Below are positions 15,382-27,689 of a DNA stretch of 64,000 nucleotides, one piece after another. The notes beneath the pieces were generated by a model. The model was not told the DNA's origin and ran no database searches. It worked only from the letters and a program-made list of their open reading frames with translations. A program made the translations under genes and the position numbers. This DNA is from Eulemur rufifrons (taxonomy: Eukaryota > Chordata > Mammalia > Primates > Lemuridae). Positions within the stretch are counted from its first letter, which is position 1; each line of letters starts with the position of its first letter. Location: contig NC_091008.1 in the NCBI RefSeq assembly GCF_041146395.1, forward strand, positions 5,903,501-5,967,500. Direction: 5' to 3'.

Positions 15382-16774
15382 CTAATGCAGCGGGAGGAAG
15401 GAGAAGAGAGCGCTCAGACACAGCTCCGATGCGCTCTGTGAAATGCCCAGAGATGAAACTCCCCGCATTTCTGCTTAGGGAGGCTGGCATCCCAGGGCAT
15501 GCCCAGGCACCAGGGCAGGAGCCTGCCTGCACGCGATCCCAACTGTGTGATTTTTCAGCCTCGTAGTTAGCTCTGCTTGGGTTGCCAAATTGCTCATGGC
15601 ACCTGTTCTGGAGCCCCTGAGCATCCATGAAGCTGGTAATTGTCTCTCAAGAAAAGGGCAGGAGTTTAGCTCAGCACCACGCGATAGTCTCAGGGGTGGC
15701 GCTGCCTGATCCTCTCTAACAGGCGGCAGAGCCGAGCTGGGCAAGGCGAGAGCTGGGGGAGGACGCCGAGCTTAGCAGGCGTCACCAAATAACTGCTCGT
15801 CGCGTGCCGGCAGCCGGGGTTTCAGACACGAGCCCGACACAGCGCTGCGCTCAAAGAGCCCGCAGTTCTGTGTTTCCCTCAGTTCCCTCCTGTGACGCCA
15901 GGTCCCCCCACGCGGACCGCAGGTAGGGCAGAAACAGAGACGGTGCCTCCCTGAGCTGCCATTTTATTTCAAGAGGTCACTTGTCTACAGGGCATTGAAA
16001 TAGTCTGAATCACCAAAGGCATCCAAAATCATCACAGAGTAAGTAACTAGATCTGAGCTGTTACATAGAAATATAATGTGAGGTGATAGGTAATTTAAAA
16101 TTTTCTATCGTCTACGTTAAAAAAAGCAAAGACGTTAATAGGTGAAATTAACTTTATTTAACCCAATATATCTACGACACTATCACTTCAACATGTAATC
16201 AACATTAAGTAACATTGAGATGTTTCGTATTCTTTTTTTCCATTCAGTCTTTAAAATCTGGGGTCTGTTTTAACCGAGAGCACATCGGCATTCGGACCAT
16301 CCACGTGCTCAAATGCCACGTGCGGAGACTGTACTGTCAGCAGAGCCAGGCACGGGGAAACTGAGGCCTCCCTCTGCCACGGTGTCCCGGCAGCGGACAG
16401 ACACAGCAGGGGAGACTCCTAAGGAGCTGCTGGTCAGGAGCTGAGCAACTCCGGCACCGGGGCCAACTGCTCACCTGCTCCCCTTCGGGGTCTGGCTCAG
16501 AGCCTCAGCCCAAGGACAGGGCTGGAGGTTTGCACGGTAAACGAGGGAAATGCCAGCTGTCTGGGTTCAGACTCACTCTGCCCTTGACTCCAACCCTCAG
16601 CCCAGGGCTCTTACAATCCCCTCCACCTGGACCCCCATCATTACACCCCCGGTATGGGGTCCCCCAAACACAAGGGACAGGTGAAGATCTTAATATTTAC
16701 CTTGGTATTTATTCTTTGGATTTCATCAATGAGAGCACAGAACTATCTCCGCTCCCGCCCGTCTGGTTTTTAAA
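15382..16774. other. HADH intron 2, exon-3 side: nothing recognised
   Basis: About 1.4 kb without a repeat or gene that I can support. It is moderately GC-rich up to 15960 and AT-rich at 16060-16250. Confidence 0.5.
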
Positions 16775-17140
16775 AGGTGAGTAGGCATTAGGAAAAACGC
16801 AAACCAAAACCACAATGAGATACCGCTTCTCACCTAAGATGACTACAATGGGAAAATAAATAAAACGGAACAGAAAATAGCAAGTGTTGGCCAGGACATG
16901 GAGGAATTGGAACCCACTGCTGGTGGGAATGTAAAGTGACAGTCACTAATGGAAAACTTCTGGTTCCTCAAAAGGGTAAACACAGGAGTGCTACAGGATC
17001 CAGCAGTTCCACTCCTGGGTATGTGCTCCAGAGAAATGCAAACAAGGACTCAAACCAATAGTACACAAGCGCTCATTACACATTATTCACAATAACCAAA
17101 AGGTGAAAACCACCGGATTCCATTAACAAATGAATGGATC
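16775..17140 (+). mobile_element. L1M fragment, ORF2 3' end (left part)
   Basis: A diverged L1 ORF2 tail: ACCACAATGAGATACC, then GGAACCCACTGCTGGTGGGA, then TATTCACAATAACC. It is interrupted by the element at 17141-17768 and resumes after it. Confidence 0.8.
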
Positions 17141-17778
17141 AACCGAAAGGCCGGCCCTGCTGAAATAACAGGAACGTATCTAATCCCGCAATTTTCTAGC
17201 GGCAGCTAAAGACGGATCCTGAGCTCTGCCCACTCTCCCCTCTTCTCTCCCCAGCCGGCTGGCACCCTGTCCTCACAAATGTGGAAAAGAGCCAAAGACA
17301 GAAAGGAAATGTAAATCTTTCTTTTCACATTCACCAGAAACTGCTTTTAGAATTTGTTTTATGGCCTCAAGGTGTCCCTGAGAAACTCCAGGACAGACAG
17401 CAGGAGGACAAACTCCAGGCCTCAGTCCCCCGACCAAAACCATATCTCTGCAGAATCCCACCCTCTGCCATAAGCCTTACGGGCTCAGAGATAACAAGTC
17501 CCCGCCTGCCTGCTAATTACTCCACAACAATTACTGTTCTTTCCTGCTTGCTCTCTGACCCCCTGGCTGTGGCGCTCCCTTCTCTTTCACTGGGAGGCCA
17601 CCCCGGTCTTCCTGCTCTCCCCCTGCCCCCTTCCCTTCTCTCTCTCTCTCTCTCCCTCTCTCCTCTAAGATTATGCTTTTCTAACTTTTATATCATAATG
17701 TCTTCATGAGAAAGAAATCTTTCTCCACCCGCACCATGAGCACCCACTAGGCTTTCTGCCCTGACGTTAACCAAATGG
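17141..17778 (+). mobile_element. LTR-like insertion (about 620 bp) inside the L1M
   Basis: This block is foreign to the L1 on both sides. It is flanked by AACCGAAAGG (17141-17150) and AACCAAATGG (17769-17778), which may be a diverged target duplication. Near its 3' end it has a CT-rich tract, then TTATATCATAATGTCTTCATG and a GAAAGAAATC motif, as in retroviral LTR R-U5 regions. It carries no coding sequence. It could be a solo LTR or a nonautonomous element. The family was not recognised. Confidence 0.45.
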
Positions 17779-18030
17779 GGTGCAGGCATGAAATAGAAGT
17801 CACTTAGCTGTAGAAAGGGATGCAGTGGCACATGCCACGGGGCGGGTGAACTCTGAACACTTTATGCTGAGTGAAAAGTCAGACACGGAAGAGTAAATAC
17901 TGTATTCCACTTACATTATGAAATGTGTGGATGTAATTAATGCCATTGAGTTATGTGCTTTAAAATGGTTACAATGGCAAATTTTATGCTATCTATATTT
18001 TAAATTAAAAAATTAAAAAGGAACTAGACA
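17779..18030 (+). mobile_element. L1M fragment, 3' end (right part)
   Basis: The L1 continues with CACTTTATGCTGAGTG and ends in the typical AAAATGGTTACAATGGCAAA terminus and an A-rich tail. Confidence 0.75.
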
Positions 18031-18788
18031 CACCACTGTGGATACCAGAGGCAAAGACCACAGAAGGTCTATTTACACACCTCTCTGCCAGTACACGGAG
18101 AGAGAATCCAAGCCCCAGGGAAAACAATCTTAAGCAACTTTAACAAGATGACAAAAGCAAGCAAAAGTTCACTCGGGTGACCTGTGCAGTATTTCTAATT
18201 AAATGCAAACTCCTAAGTGAAAGTCACTGGAAAAGCTGCCAGATCCGATGACAAGTTGGTAAACCAGAGTCCCCAACCTCCTAGGAGCTCCTCAATTTCC
18301 CCTCTCTCTTCTGCTCCTGGACAGGGAGAACGATTCACTCTGTTTTCCTCTCTAGCTTCCCATAAATAGGCAGAAGATACTATCTAAGCAACCACAGGTT
18401 TCTACCTAAATACAATGTTTATTATATTATTCTTTCGAACTCACAAGTGCAAAAATCATCTTCCTGTTTCTCCCTCTTCCATCCTTTGAGCAAAACAAGT
18501 GTTCTTCAATTCCAGATTCTCAGTGTTCTTCTAGAATGAGTTTACCACCTGCCAAAACTTTCTTTTCAACCTCAAATCCAGGTTAACGTCTCCTGTTTCT
18601 AATCAGCACCCCCCCCCCGACTGTTTGGTGATTGTGTTATTACATTAGTTTAAAGTTATGGGGAAATGAGTTTTACACAAACGCTCTAGAAAAAGAAAAA
18701 GAAAGGAAACAAAGGCAGAACCCTCACCCCCACTAAATGCGACGCAGACAGAGGACTGGTCTGAAAGACACGGATCGTCAGGAGTTAC
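18031..18788. other. HADH intron 2, exon-2 side: unannotated
   Basis: The first 85 bp resemble sequence that follows another L1 tail at 19510-19600 (see findings). A C9 run lies at 18610-18618. Nothing else was recognised. Confidence 0.4.
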
Positions 18789-18917
18789 CTTAGGGTTTTC
18801 TGCAAACTTCTTCTTAGCCATTCTCCTGAGGCTGTCCTCGATCCCCCTCCTGGACTTTGCCAGGATGTCCTCTGTCTGGTCCACCAACACCACCATGTGG
18901 CCAGTCGCTGCGGCAAC
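18789..18917 (-). CDS. HADH: HADH exon 2: Rossmann fold
   Basis: Forty-three in-frame codons (residues 45-87), phase 0 at both ends, begin [14 protein letters not shown] and end in AENPK. The acidic residue after the second beta strand (VLVDQ) is the expected partner of the NAD ribose hydroxyls in this family. A basic helix ([18 protein letters not shown]) follows. The acceptor is TGCTCCAG and the donor is GTAACT. The residue changes I can see relative to the human protein from memory are conservative (Lys to Arg, Glu to Asp), with a Leu to Pro change near the exon end. The exon is isolated by a 20.5-kb intron upstream and a 3.4-kb intron downstream. Confidence 0.96.
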
Positions 18918-19079
18918 CTGGAGCAACAGAAGAACAATTTCTTTTTAAAAGAAAGAAAACATAAACAGCGAAAAAGGAAGAAGAAACCAGTCGAGTTTCC
19001 TATCCCGTGTGAATTCTGTCACCAGGCCACTCCAAATATTGAATGAACATGACGACAAGCCGACGACGTTCACCAGACA

Positions 19080-19260
19080 CGTGTTCCTTGCCAGACACTG
19101 TTCTGCTGTTCTCGAGCCTTTCTGCGGAACACAACAAATTCTCCAAACAACCTTATAAGGCTAAGAAGCATCTCCAGGATCACGCAACAGGTAGACGGCA
19201 GAGCTGGAGCTGGAATCGAGGTTCTGAAGGCCACGCTCTGAACCCCCTGCCCTGTGCTCG
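19080..19260 (+). repeat. MIR-like element
   Basis: A diverged MIR (CCAGACACTGTTCTGCTGTTC, then AACAACCTTATAAGG and CACGCAACAGGTAGACGGCA) just upstream of HADH exon 2 in gene orientation. Confidence 0.6.
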
Positions 19261-19429
19261 GACGCTGGGCCCAGGCGGCTGCTGGAATTCCACACAGTCA
19301 GGAATCCGGTTTCTCAGCTTCCCGAGCTCAGCAGCCGGGTCAGAGCAGCCGCTGCAGCCCTTAAATCAGCAACAAGTACGACTTAAATAATCGTGGCACA
19401 GACTCCTGTCCCCAGGGCATCGTGACAAG

Positions 19430-19512
19430 ACTCAGCCGTTGAATTGTATATTTAAAAATGGCGAAAATGGCAAATTTTATATGTATTTTACCACAATAAA
19501 AAAAAATTAAAA
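19430..19512 (+). mobile_element. L1M 3' terminus
   Basis: TTGAATTGTATATTTAAAAATGG, then TTTACCACAATAAAAAAAA, is the terminal end of a mammalian L1. Confidence 0.7.
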
Positions 19513-20669
19513 GGCAACTAGACACAGCACTGTGCATACCTAAGGTGCAAAATAACAACAGGTGCCCTATTTGCACAGTTCTCTGCCCACGTAAACTTTC
19601 TCCCCGACCTCCAATCCCACCCAACCAGGCGGTTACTCACTCCTGTTTGCTAGGTGGCACTCCCTGAACTCAGGCCAGGGCAGGACGGGTCACCCCCTTC
19701 ACCAGGCCGCGCTGCAGCGGGAGCCACCCTGAGGTGTGGAGTGTGTTTAGTGACAAGCCAATCCCTGGGTCACCACAGTGTGGCAATAGCTGCAGCAGGG
19801 ACCATGGAACAGCTAGTGTGGCTAGAAACAGGCCACTAGGTCGCCTCACAGGCAAGTGTAAGTGCAGCGGTTCAGGCCGGAAGCCAGAGGACACATGTGG
19901 CCCAACACAGCGGAGACCGAGGCCAGAGGCCAGGACAGTCGAGACGCCCTCAGGACACCAGGAAGCCCCTGCAGAGCCACCGCTTTGGAACCTCCATGGC
20001 ACCAACAGTGCGTAGGAGAGACGCACGGCAGCTGGAACGAACCTGCCCGTAAAAACAAGGAGGTGACAGTAAAAAACAGTCCCAAACCATGACTGTCATT
20101 GTGAGATTTCTGAAGTCAGGCAGCTAAAACTCAAAGCAGAAAACCAGTGAGGAGAAGAAACAGGAACAAAAGGGCACAGCCTACAGGCAAACAGGTTCAA
20201 TCCCAGAGCAAGATTCCCCTGGGACGGTTTCGAAATGGTAAGATGGGTTTTAAGTGCAAGGCCATTAACAACAGCACCGACGGCTTCTGAGAAGGCAGCA
20301 CCCAGCAGGTGCACGTCTGAGCCTGCCGGGCCTGCAGGCAGGGTCAGGACTGGAAAGTCTGACAGCCAGGGCAGGGCCGGGGGCAGCGGGGCAGGGTTAT
20401 GCTGGTAACAGGACAGGCGCAAGCAGCAAACCTGCGCCGTCATCGGAAACGCGTGACACCCACAGGCAGGCAGCACAGTGGCGACAATGCCGCAGACACA
20501 AACAGCCACCGATCCGGGCCAAGGCTTCTCCCTAAGTGACAACGGACCAAGGCCCACCTAGGCGACAACTCAAATCATGTGATGCGAACTTGAAGCTCCA
20601 AGTCAAAACGTTCTAAGTAAACATCCATTCTAGGTAAAAATTCTAAGTAAAAATTTAGAAACTGAGCAG

Positions 20670-20684
20670 AAAGACTCAGCACAG
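20670..20684 (+). repeat. Target-site duplication, left copy
   Basis: AAAGACTCAGCACAG here and again directly after the poly(A) at 23745-23759 bounds a 3.06-kb insertion. Confidence 0.85.
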
Positions 20685-23600
20685 AGAAAAAACGGTGGAC
20701 TAGTGTGGCCTCCCAGCCCACCGCTCCGGGGCAGGAGGTGACGAGCGGGGACAGCTGCCCACGCATGGGTGGCTCCCTCCAAAAACAGCATCGTGGATTT
20801 GCAGAGAAGCAGCGTGGACACTCAGCGCATGAAAGAAGGTGATGGAGAGACACATTCCCAAAGACTGGAGATTGGGAAGAATTCAACAGAAAACAGAGAT
20901 CCGGAGGGCCACGCTCACCCGGCCGGCGCAGTGCGACCTGACCAACACGTTTTTACAAAGCTAGTATCAGTCTGATTCCTAAGTCAGGAAAGGACATAAC
21001 AAAAAAAGAAAACTACAGGCCAATATCCAATATGAATATAAACGCAAAAATTCTCAATAAAGTCCTAGCAAATCAAATTCAGCTGCTCAACAAAAAAATA
21101 ATCCATCACAATCAACTGGGCTTCATCCCAAAGATGCAGGGATGGTTCAGCGTACACAAATCCATAAACGTAATTCACCACATAAATAGAAGTAAAAACA
21201 AAGACCACATGATCCTCTTGATAGATGCACAAAGAGCATTCAACAAAATTCAGCACCCTTTTATGATACGAACGTTTAACAAATTAGGCACAGACTGAAA
21301 TTACCTCGATATTATAAAAGCCATATGTAACAAACTCACAGCCAACATCACACTGAATGGGGAAAAATTGAAAATTTTCCCACTTAGGCCGGGCGCGGTG
21401 GCTCGCACCTGTAATCCTAGCACTCTGGGAGGCCGAGGCGGGAGGATCACTTGAGGTCAGGAGTTTGAGATCAGCCTGAGCAAGAGTGAGATCCCGTCTA
21501 TAGGAACAGTAGAAAAAATTAGCTAGGCATGGTAGCACACACCTGTAATCCCGGCTACTCTGGGAGGCTGAGGCAGGAGGATCGCTTGAGCCCAGGAGTT
21601 TGAGGTTGCTCTGAGCTAGGTTGATGCCATAGCACTCTAGACCAGGCAACAGAGCAAGACTCTGTCAAAAAAAAAGAAAAGAATAAAAGAAAATATTCCC
21701 AGTTAGAACTAGTACAGTAAGAACAAGGTTGCTCTCTATCACCACTTCTATTCAGCACAGTGCTGTAATTCCTAGCTAGAGCAACCAGACAAGAAAAGGA
21801 AATGGCATCCAAATGGGGGCAGAAGAGGTCAAACTATCACTCTTTGCAGACGACATAATCTTATATTTAGAAAACCCCAAAGATTCTGCCAAGAGACTAC
21901 TGGAATTGATAAATAAGTTTAGCAAAGTCTCAGGTTACAAAATCAATGTACACAAATCAGAAGCATTCATATACACCAACAAGAGTCAAACTAAGAACCA
22001 AATCAAAGATTCAATTCCTTTCACAATAGCAACAAAGAACATAAAATACCTGGGAATATATTTCACTAAGGAGGTGAAGGACCTCTACAGGAAGAATTGC
22101 AAAACACTGAGGAAAGAAACAGCAGAGGACACAAACAGATAGAAAACCATACCATGGTTATGGATCAGCAGAATCAACATTGTTAAAATGTCTATACTGC
22201 TCAAAGTGATCTACAGATTAAATGCAATCCCTATTAAAATACCAACATCGTTTTTTGCAGATCTAGAAAAAATAATTCTACGTTTGTATGGAACCAGAGA
22301 AGATCCCATATAGCCAAAGTTACGAAAAGCAAAAAGAACAAACTGGGAGGCATCATTTTACCAGACTTCAAGCTATACTACAAGGCTACAGTAACCAAAA
22401 CAGCATGGTACTGGCACAAGAACAGAGACATAGACCAACAGAACAGAACCGAGAACCCAGATATAAAACCATCCAATCTTTGACAAAGCAGACAAAAACA
22501 TACACTGGAGAAAAGAGTCCCTATTCAATAAATGGTGCTGGGAAAATTGGATAGCCACATGTAGAAGACTGAAACAGGACTCACACCTTTTACCTCTCAC
22601 AAAAATCAACTCACAATGGATAACAGACTTAAACCTAAGGCATGAAACCATAGAATTCTAGAAGAAAATGTTGGAAAAACTCATAGATATCAGCCTAGGC
22701 AAAGAATTAATGCAGAAGACCCCAAAGGCAATCACAGCAACAAAAATAAATAAATGTGACCTGATCAAATTAAAAATCTGCTGCACAGCCAAAAAACTAT
22801 CAACCAGAATTAACAGACAACCTACAGAATGGGAGAAAATATTTGCATGCTATACATCTGATAAAGAGCTAATAGCTAGAAGCAATGTAAAACTCAGGAA
22901 AATCAGTAAGAAAAAAATCCAATAACCCTACTAAAACTGGGCAAAGGACATGAACAGAAACTTTTAAAAAGATAGACTAATGGCCAACAAACATATGAAA
23001 AAATGCTCAACATCTCTAATCATCAGAGAAATGCAAATCGAAACCACAATGAAATATCACTTAACTCCAGTGAGAATGGCTTTTACCAAAAGTCTCAAAA
23101 CAACAAATGTTGGCGTGGATGCGGAGAGATAGGAACACTCCCTACACTGCTGGTGGGGACTGCAAACTAATATAACCTCTATGGAAAGTAGTATGGAGAT
23201 ACCTCAAAGAACTAAAAGTGGAACTACCTTTTGATCCAGCAATCCCACTACTGGGTATTTACCCAAAGGAAAAAAAGTCACTCTACAATAAAGACATCTG
23301 CACTCGATTGTAAAGATGTGGAAATAACCCAAGTGCCCATCAGTACATGAGTGGAGTAATAAAATATGGTATACGTGTACCATGGAGCACTACTCAGCCA
23401 CAAAAAACAGTGGTGGTCTAGCACCTCTTGTACTATCCCGGATGATGCTGGAGCCCATTCTTCCAAGTGAAGTGTTATAAGAATGGAGAAATGAGCACCA
23501 CATGTACTCACCATCAAACTGGTACTAACCGATCAACACTTATGTGTGCATATGGAAGTAACATTCACTGGGTGCTGGGCGGGTGGCTGGGGGGGAGGGG

Positions 23601-23744
23601 ATGGGCAAATGCACACCTAATGGGTGCGATGCGCACCGTCAGGGATGGACATGCTTGTAGCTTCAACTTGGGTGGTGCAAAGGCAATATATGTAACCTCA
23701 ACGTTTGTACCCCCGTAACATCTTGAAACTGAAGGAAAAAAAAA
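20685..23744 (+). mobile_element. L1 retrotransposon, 5'-truncated or rearranged, strepsirrhine type
   Basis: The insertion is bounded by an exact 15-bp target duplication and ends in a 3' UTR and poly(A). From about 20945 it matches L1 ORF2 from the reverse transcriptase domain onward. A frame at 21032-21298 covers the early RT motifs, and one at 21813-22142 contains the catalytic FADD motif. Later fragments at 22288-22554 and 22668-22925 cover the C-terminal part. The frames are broken by stops and frameshifts, so no active protein is made. An Alu splits it at 21387-21688. Bases 20685-20944 are inside the duplication but do not look like ORF2. It lies antisense to HADH in intron 1. The 3' UTR (GGGTGCGATGCGCACCGTCA) is unlike human L1. 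Confidence 0.88.
21387..21688 (+). mobile_element. Alu nested in the L1
   Basis: A dimeric Alu without the long linker insertion. It is flanked by GAAAATTTTCCCACTTA (21370-21386) and GAAAATATTCCCAGTTA (21689-21705), which match at 15 of 17 bases. It entered the L1 after that element had inserted. Confidence 0.9.
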
Positions 23745-23759
23745 AAAGACTCAGCACAG
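23745..23759 (+). repeat. Target-site duplication, right copy
   Basis: AAAGACTCAGCACAG, identical to the copy at 20670-20684. Confidence 0.85.
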
Positions 23760-26700
23760 CAGGTCCGAGACTGCTATTCTCAGCAAAAGGCTGGCTGGCA
23801 AGGTTGGCTCTTGGGTGGCATCAGGAACTTAAGATTTCAGGAGGGTTCCTGCCATTCCCTGATAAGTACGACTCACTGTGCCTAAACGGCGTGTGCCAAC
23901 GGTGTAGTTCACGCTGAGCACCTGCCTTCCTTCTCACGGTGTGGAACTTTGGAATGTGCCAGGCAGTTGGTGCCCACAAGACCAGCCCCGACACAGAACC
24001 TGAGCGCCGAGTGTGGGGCGTGGGCTCCGGCTAGCGAGTGTGCCGGGGCAGGCTCCCGGGAGTTGACAGGAGAGATGCGCTGACACGTGGCTCAGAACAA
24101 TGGTGGCAATATGCCACGGGGAAGTGCGATCCCATGGGTTCACACGGGAGATAACACCGTGGTGACACGGGTGTGCTGACTCACGCCTCCCAGGAAGGCC
24201 AGCAGAAGACACGCCGGCGATTACTGTAGTTTGGCCTAAGAAACCTACTGCCTACACAAGCGAACCTCCCTCGTCCTGAGTCCCTCGTAAGCTCCCCAAT
24301 AGACAGTATGTGACAACATGTGTTGTCACGACTTGTTGCTGGGGGGAATTAAGTGTGTCCTGTGGGGCTCCCCTGGGACAGGACCCTTGGCAGCTCCTGC
24401 CTGGTCTCCTCTGGACTCCAGCCCACATGCCTCTTCCCTTCGCGGATGTTGCTTCGCTTTGTGCTAAATCACAGCGTGACTTTACGCTGGGTCCCCTGAG
24501 CCCTTCTAGTCAATCACCAAACCCGGTGGCGGGGGGTGAGGGGGACCCCAACGCAGGAACTAAGAAAATAAACTTCAAACCCAGCTGGAGGTGGCGAGGA
24601 AGCTGAGGCGCTCTGAGATGGGCAGCCCTGGGGGGGCACAGCGGCAGGTGGGGGCATGTCACCGATGGGACACACGTGTCACGGATGGTCCCCAGTCTGT
24701 GGGGCTGGGGCAAGGGGAGGTGCAGCCTGGGGACCTTCCATGTTTGTTCTGGCTCCTCTGACAGTCCCTCCGGAATGACACAAGTGATTTTTACTGTGTT
24801 TCTCTTAACCTCAGCCCAGGTTGACCCTTTGAACAAGCCCAGCAGCATTCCCGGGATTCCTGCCTGTCTGTCCCCATCCACTTGCCCCCACTGCCTCCAG
24901 CAGGCAGCCCCCGGGCTTTATAGCTCCTCAAGGAGTTGGGGGGACGAGCATATTAGGCACGAGGTGGTGCCAAAGCTGAAGGGACAATGTGGGTAGTGTC
25001 CTCTCACGTAGGGAGTTTACAATGTCACTGAGAAAACATCGAAAGACCAACCAACAACCTGGGAAGTCAAATCAAATAAAACCACCAAAGTGAGGACCTC
25101 TGTCAGCCAGCAGATCTCAGAACACCGGGAGAGGGTGAGAAGAATACACCAGAATGGGCTCAACTTCTAAGGAGCAAAGTATCAACCGTAAAGAGGTGGG
25201 GTGCAGCAGGCCAGGGAGGTGGTATCACAGCTTTATTTCTAGAAAGCCCTTTCCAAGTTATTAGAATCACGTTTGATTGTGATTGTCACTGGGCATTTTT
25301 GGTTCTGTTGCAGCTGAGCCACAACGCCGGCCTCATGATTACTTTTTTTTTTTTAAACTGTAAGCAGAACCAAACCTAGAGAGGAAATACCTTCAAATAT
25401 TTAAGTAAAACAAGAGGCATGCACATGTGTAAAAACACTAAATTCAACCAGGGAAAACCACGGCCAGAAACGTTCTCGGGGTAAATGCTGACTTTCCACT
25501 TCTCTCTGAAGTCCTCTGATAGACACCCCCAGGGCTTAGAGAAGACGGGGGCGGGGGGGTGGGGGGGGCTGATACAGTCACTGCCTTGGTCCATCCTGCC
25601 GTCTGGATGGGCACAGCAGACAGGACACACACATGCAGAGAGTCGCCAAGACACCGCTATTGGATCAGGGAGCTCCAGGCAACGCTCCAGGAGAGCAAAG
25701 TGCACGTGTCAAATGACCAAGTCAGAGCAACTGGGTGTAAAATGTTTATTTTCCCATCTCACAAATGCAGGAACAGCGAGGAGCGGCCAGACCTAATCGG
25801 AGAAGAGAACAGATCTTTCTTCTTTTGCAGAGTTACTAACTGCTCTCGTTCCTGCTTCGCAAACTTTCCCTCAGCCCCGCTGGTCGGTCTCTCGTCTCCC
25901 GTGGGAACTTCAGCTCAGGTTTTCCCCCCATCTCAGTCACGTGCCTGGAGTATTTCCCACAATTTTGGATTCTCTCAAATGCCCAAACTTGCATTTCTGG
26001 TCTAGTGAGAAGGCAACAAAATGTATGCTCTAAATGCTTTTATTCCTGGCCGTTTCTTTTCTCTTTTTTTTTTTTTATACTTTTTATTTCAGCCTTTCTT
26101 TCCTTGGTTATCTCACAAAACTTCAGGGAAGTATGAAGGAAATCTTACGGTGTAGACATTCCACAGACACAGATAGAAAGGACACTCCTGCTTAAACCTA
26201 AAGTGCGTCAGGTAGTTAGGTCTAAATGAAGAGACTACAGACGGAGAACAGAAATTTTAATTCTCCTTGAAATAGTTTCCATTTTAGGGTAAAGCTCTGT
26301 GATGTAGGTCACAATGCATTAGACGGCAATAAACCACCGTCACAGCATAACTTCAAGAGATTTCAAGCTAGAGCAGCATGCGCATTTCACCCACCTGCAG
26401 AGATCAGCCCAGTCTACAAGTCCAAGTTCCCTGCAATCACTTCTTACAGACATACCCTAGAGAGACAAGGTCAGCAACCTCGTCAGGGCAACTTCGTGTC
26501 TTGTTCACCTTGCAAACCCCAGTGTCTGACCCACTGTGAGCCCTCAATGCATGAACAACACAGAACCCAATGCCTGGTCCATATCAGATGGTTAATAAAA
26601 TATTCACAGGATCATGGGTCCAATGTCCTATGAGTCTATTAGCCTACTGCAGATGGGGTTGGTGTTCCTCCTACTGGTGAGTTCATCTAAATGGACTTAG

Positions 26701-26940
26701 TGTATGGGAGGACTGCCCTTCCCTCCACCCAAACTATGAAAGCTACACAACTCTCGTTCCAGACCGGCTTGACAGGCCGAGCTTGGCTTGTTATTATTAA
26801 TGGACTTGTCCTGTTTCTCCTGTGAGATCCTCGAGAGCAGAGAGAGCCAAAAGAAGTCAGTCTCTACCTACCCTCGATTAACGGAAAGAACATAAGCTTT
26901 TAAAAAGTAAAAAGCCAAATGCAGCAAAAAAAAAAAAAAA
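23760..26940. other. HADH intron 1: 23.8-26.9 kb, nothing coding recognised
   Basis: This stretch has only short open frames, a T10 run at 25345, a G-rich run at 25550-25568 and A-runs. I see no supported gene or young repeat. The interval 19513-20669 to the left of the L1 is likewise unannotated. Confidence 0.4.
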
Positions 26941-26944
26941 AAGG

Positions 26945-27150
26945 TTCCACGTACAGAGCACCTACTATGAGCCAGGCTCATACTCTGCATTCTCCAAGAC
27001 TATTTCTGATCACTCCAACAACACTGTTGAAATAGGCAACACTTGCATTTTGCAAAAAAAGAAATGGGATTAGAGAGGGTTTGTCACTTATCGAAGATCA
27101 CTCAGCTCTTAAGCCAAAAAGCCAGGATTCAAATTCCAAGACTGCCGGGC
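26945..27150 (+). repeat. MIR element
   Basis: GAGCACCTACTATGAGCCAGG, then AAATGGGATTAGAGAGGG and GATCACTCAGCTCTTAAGCC, then AGGATTCAAATTCC, in MIR order. Confidence 0.8.
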
Positions 27151-27419
27151 TCCAGAACTTGTCTTCATGTAATCCAGTTAGAAGAGTAAAAGGGATGTTA
27201 TCTTATTTGTTGCAACAACCAGCTTTTAAGATACAATAAAAATAAAATACCAAGTTACAGAAATTCCATATTATTGATTTTTTTTTTTTTTGGTATTCTC
27301 TTTCCCCTGTGCCTTACTTAGCAACTAGTATGGACTTGGTATCGATATCACTAAAAAGTCCTCCTGAGAAATCACACGTCAGTTCTTCCCCAAAGTCCTA
27401 ACTAATACACCTTAAAATA

Positions 27420-27525
27420 GTCCTTTATGAAACTGGCATCACCATTCCATTTTACAGATGAGGAAAACTGAGGCTTAGAGAGGTTAAATAACGTGTCTGA
27501 GGTCCCATGGCTAGTAGGGGGAACA
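27420..27525 (+). repeat. MIR element, 3' half
   Basis: CCATTTTACAGATGAGGAAA, then ACTGAGGCTTAGAGAGGTTA and GTCTGAGGTCCCATGGCTAG, is a MIR core. Confidence 0.8.
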
Positions 27526-27689
27526 ATAACACACTCATCAATGAGCACCTTTTGGCTTTAATCAAATCAGTCGCAGTATTAGCAAAAACTACTTGATAAA
27601 CAAGAGCACCAGACAGATGACAGTTTCCACGTCAGCACTAGGGACTCAAAAGCAAGACAAAGCACCCGCACACGTCGTAGCTCTGGGAC

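Noticed and set aside
21032..22925. L1 ORF2 frames as a functional reverse transcriptase
   Set aside because: The RT region is broken by an Alu, stops and frameshifts, and the endonuclease part is missing. It is a dead copy.
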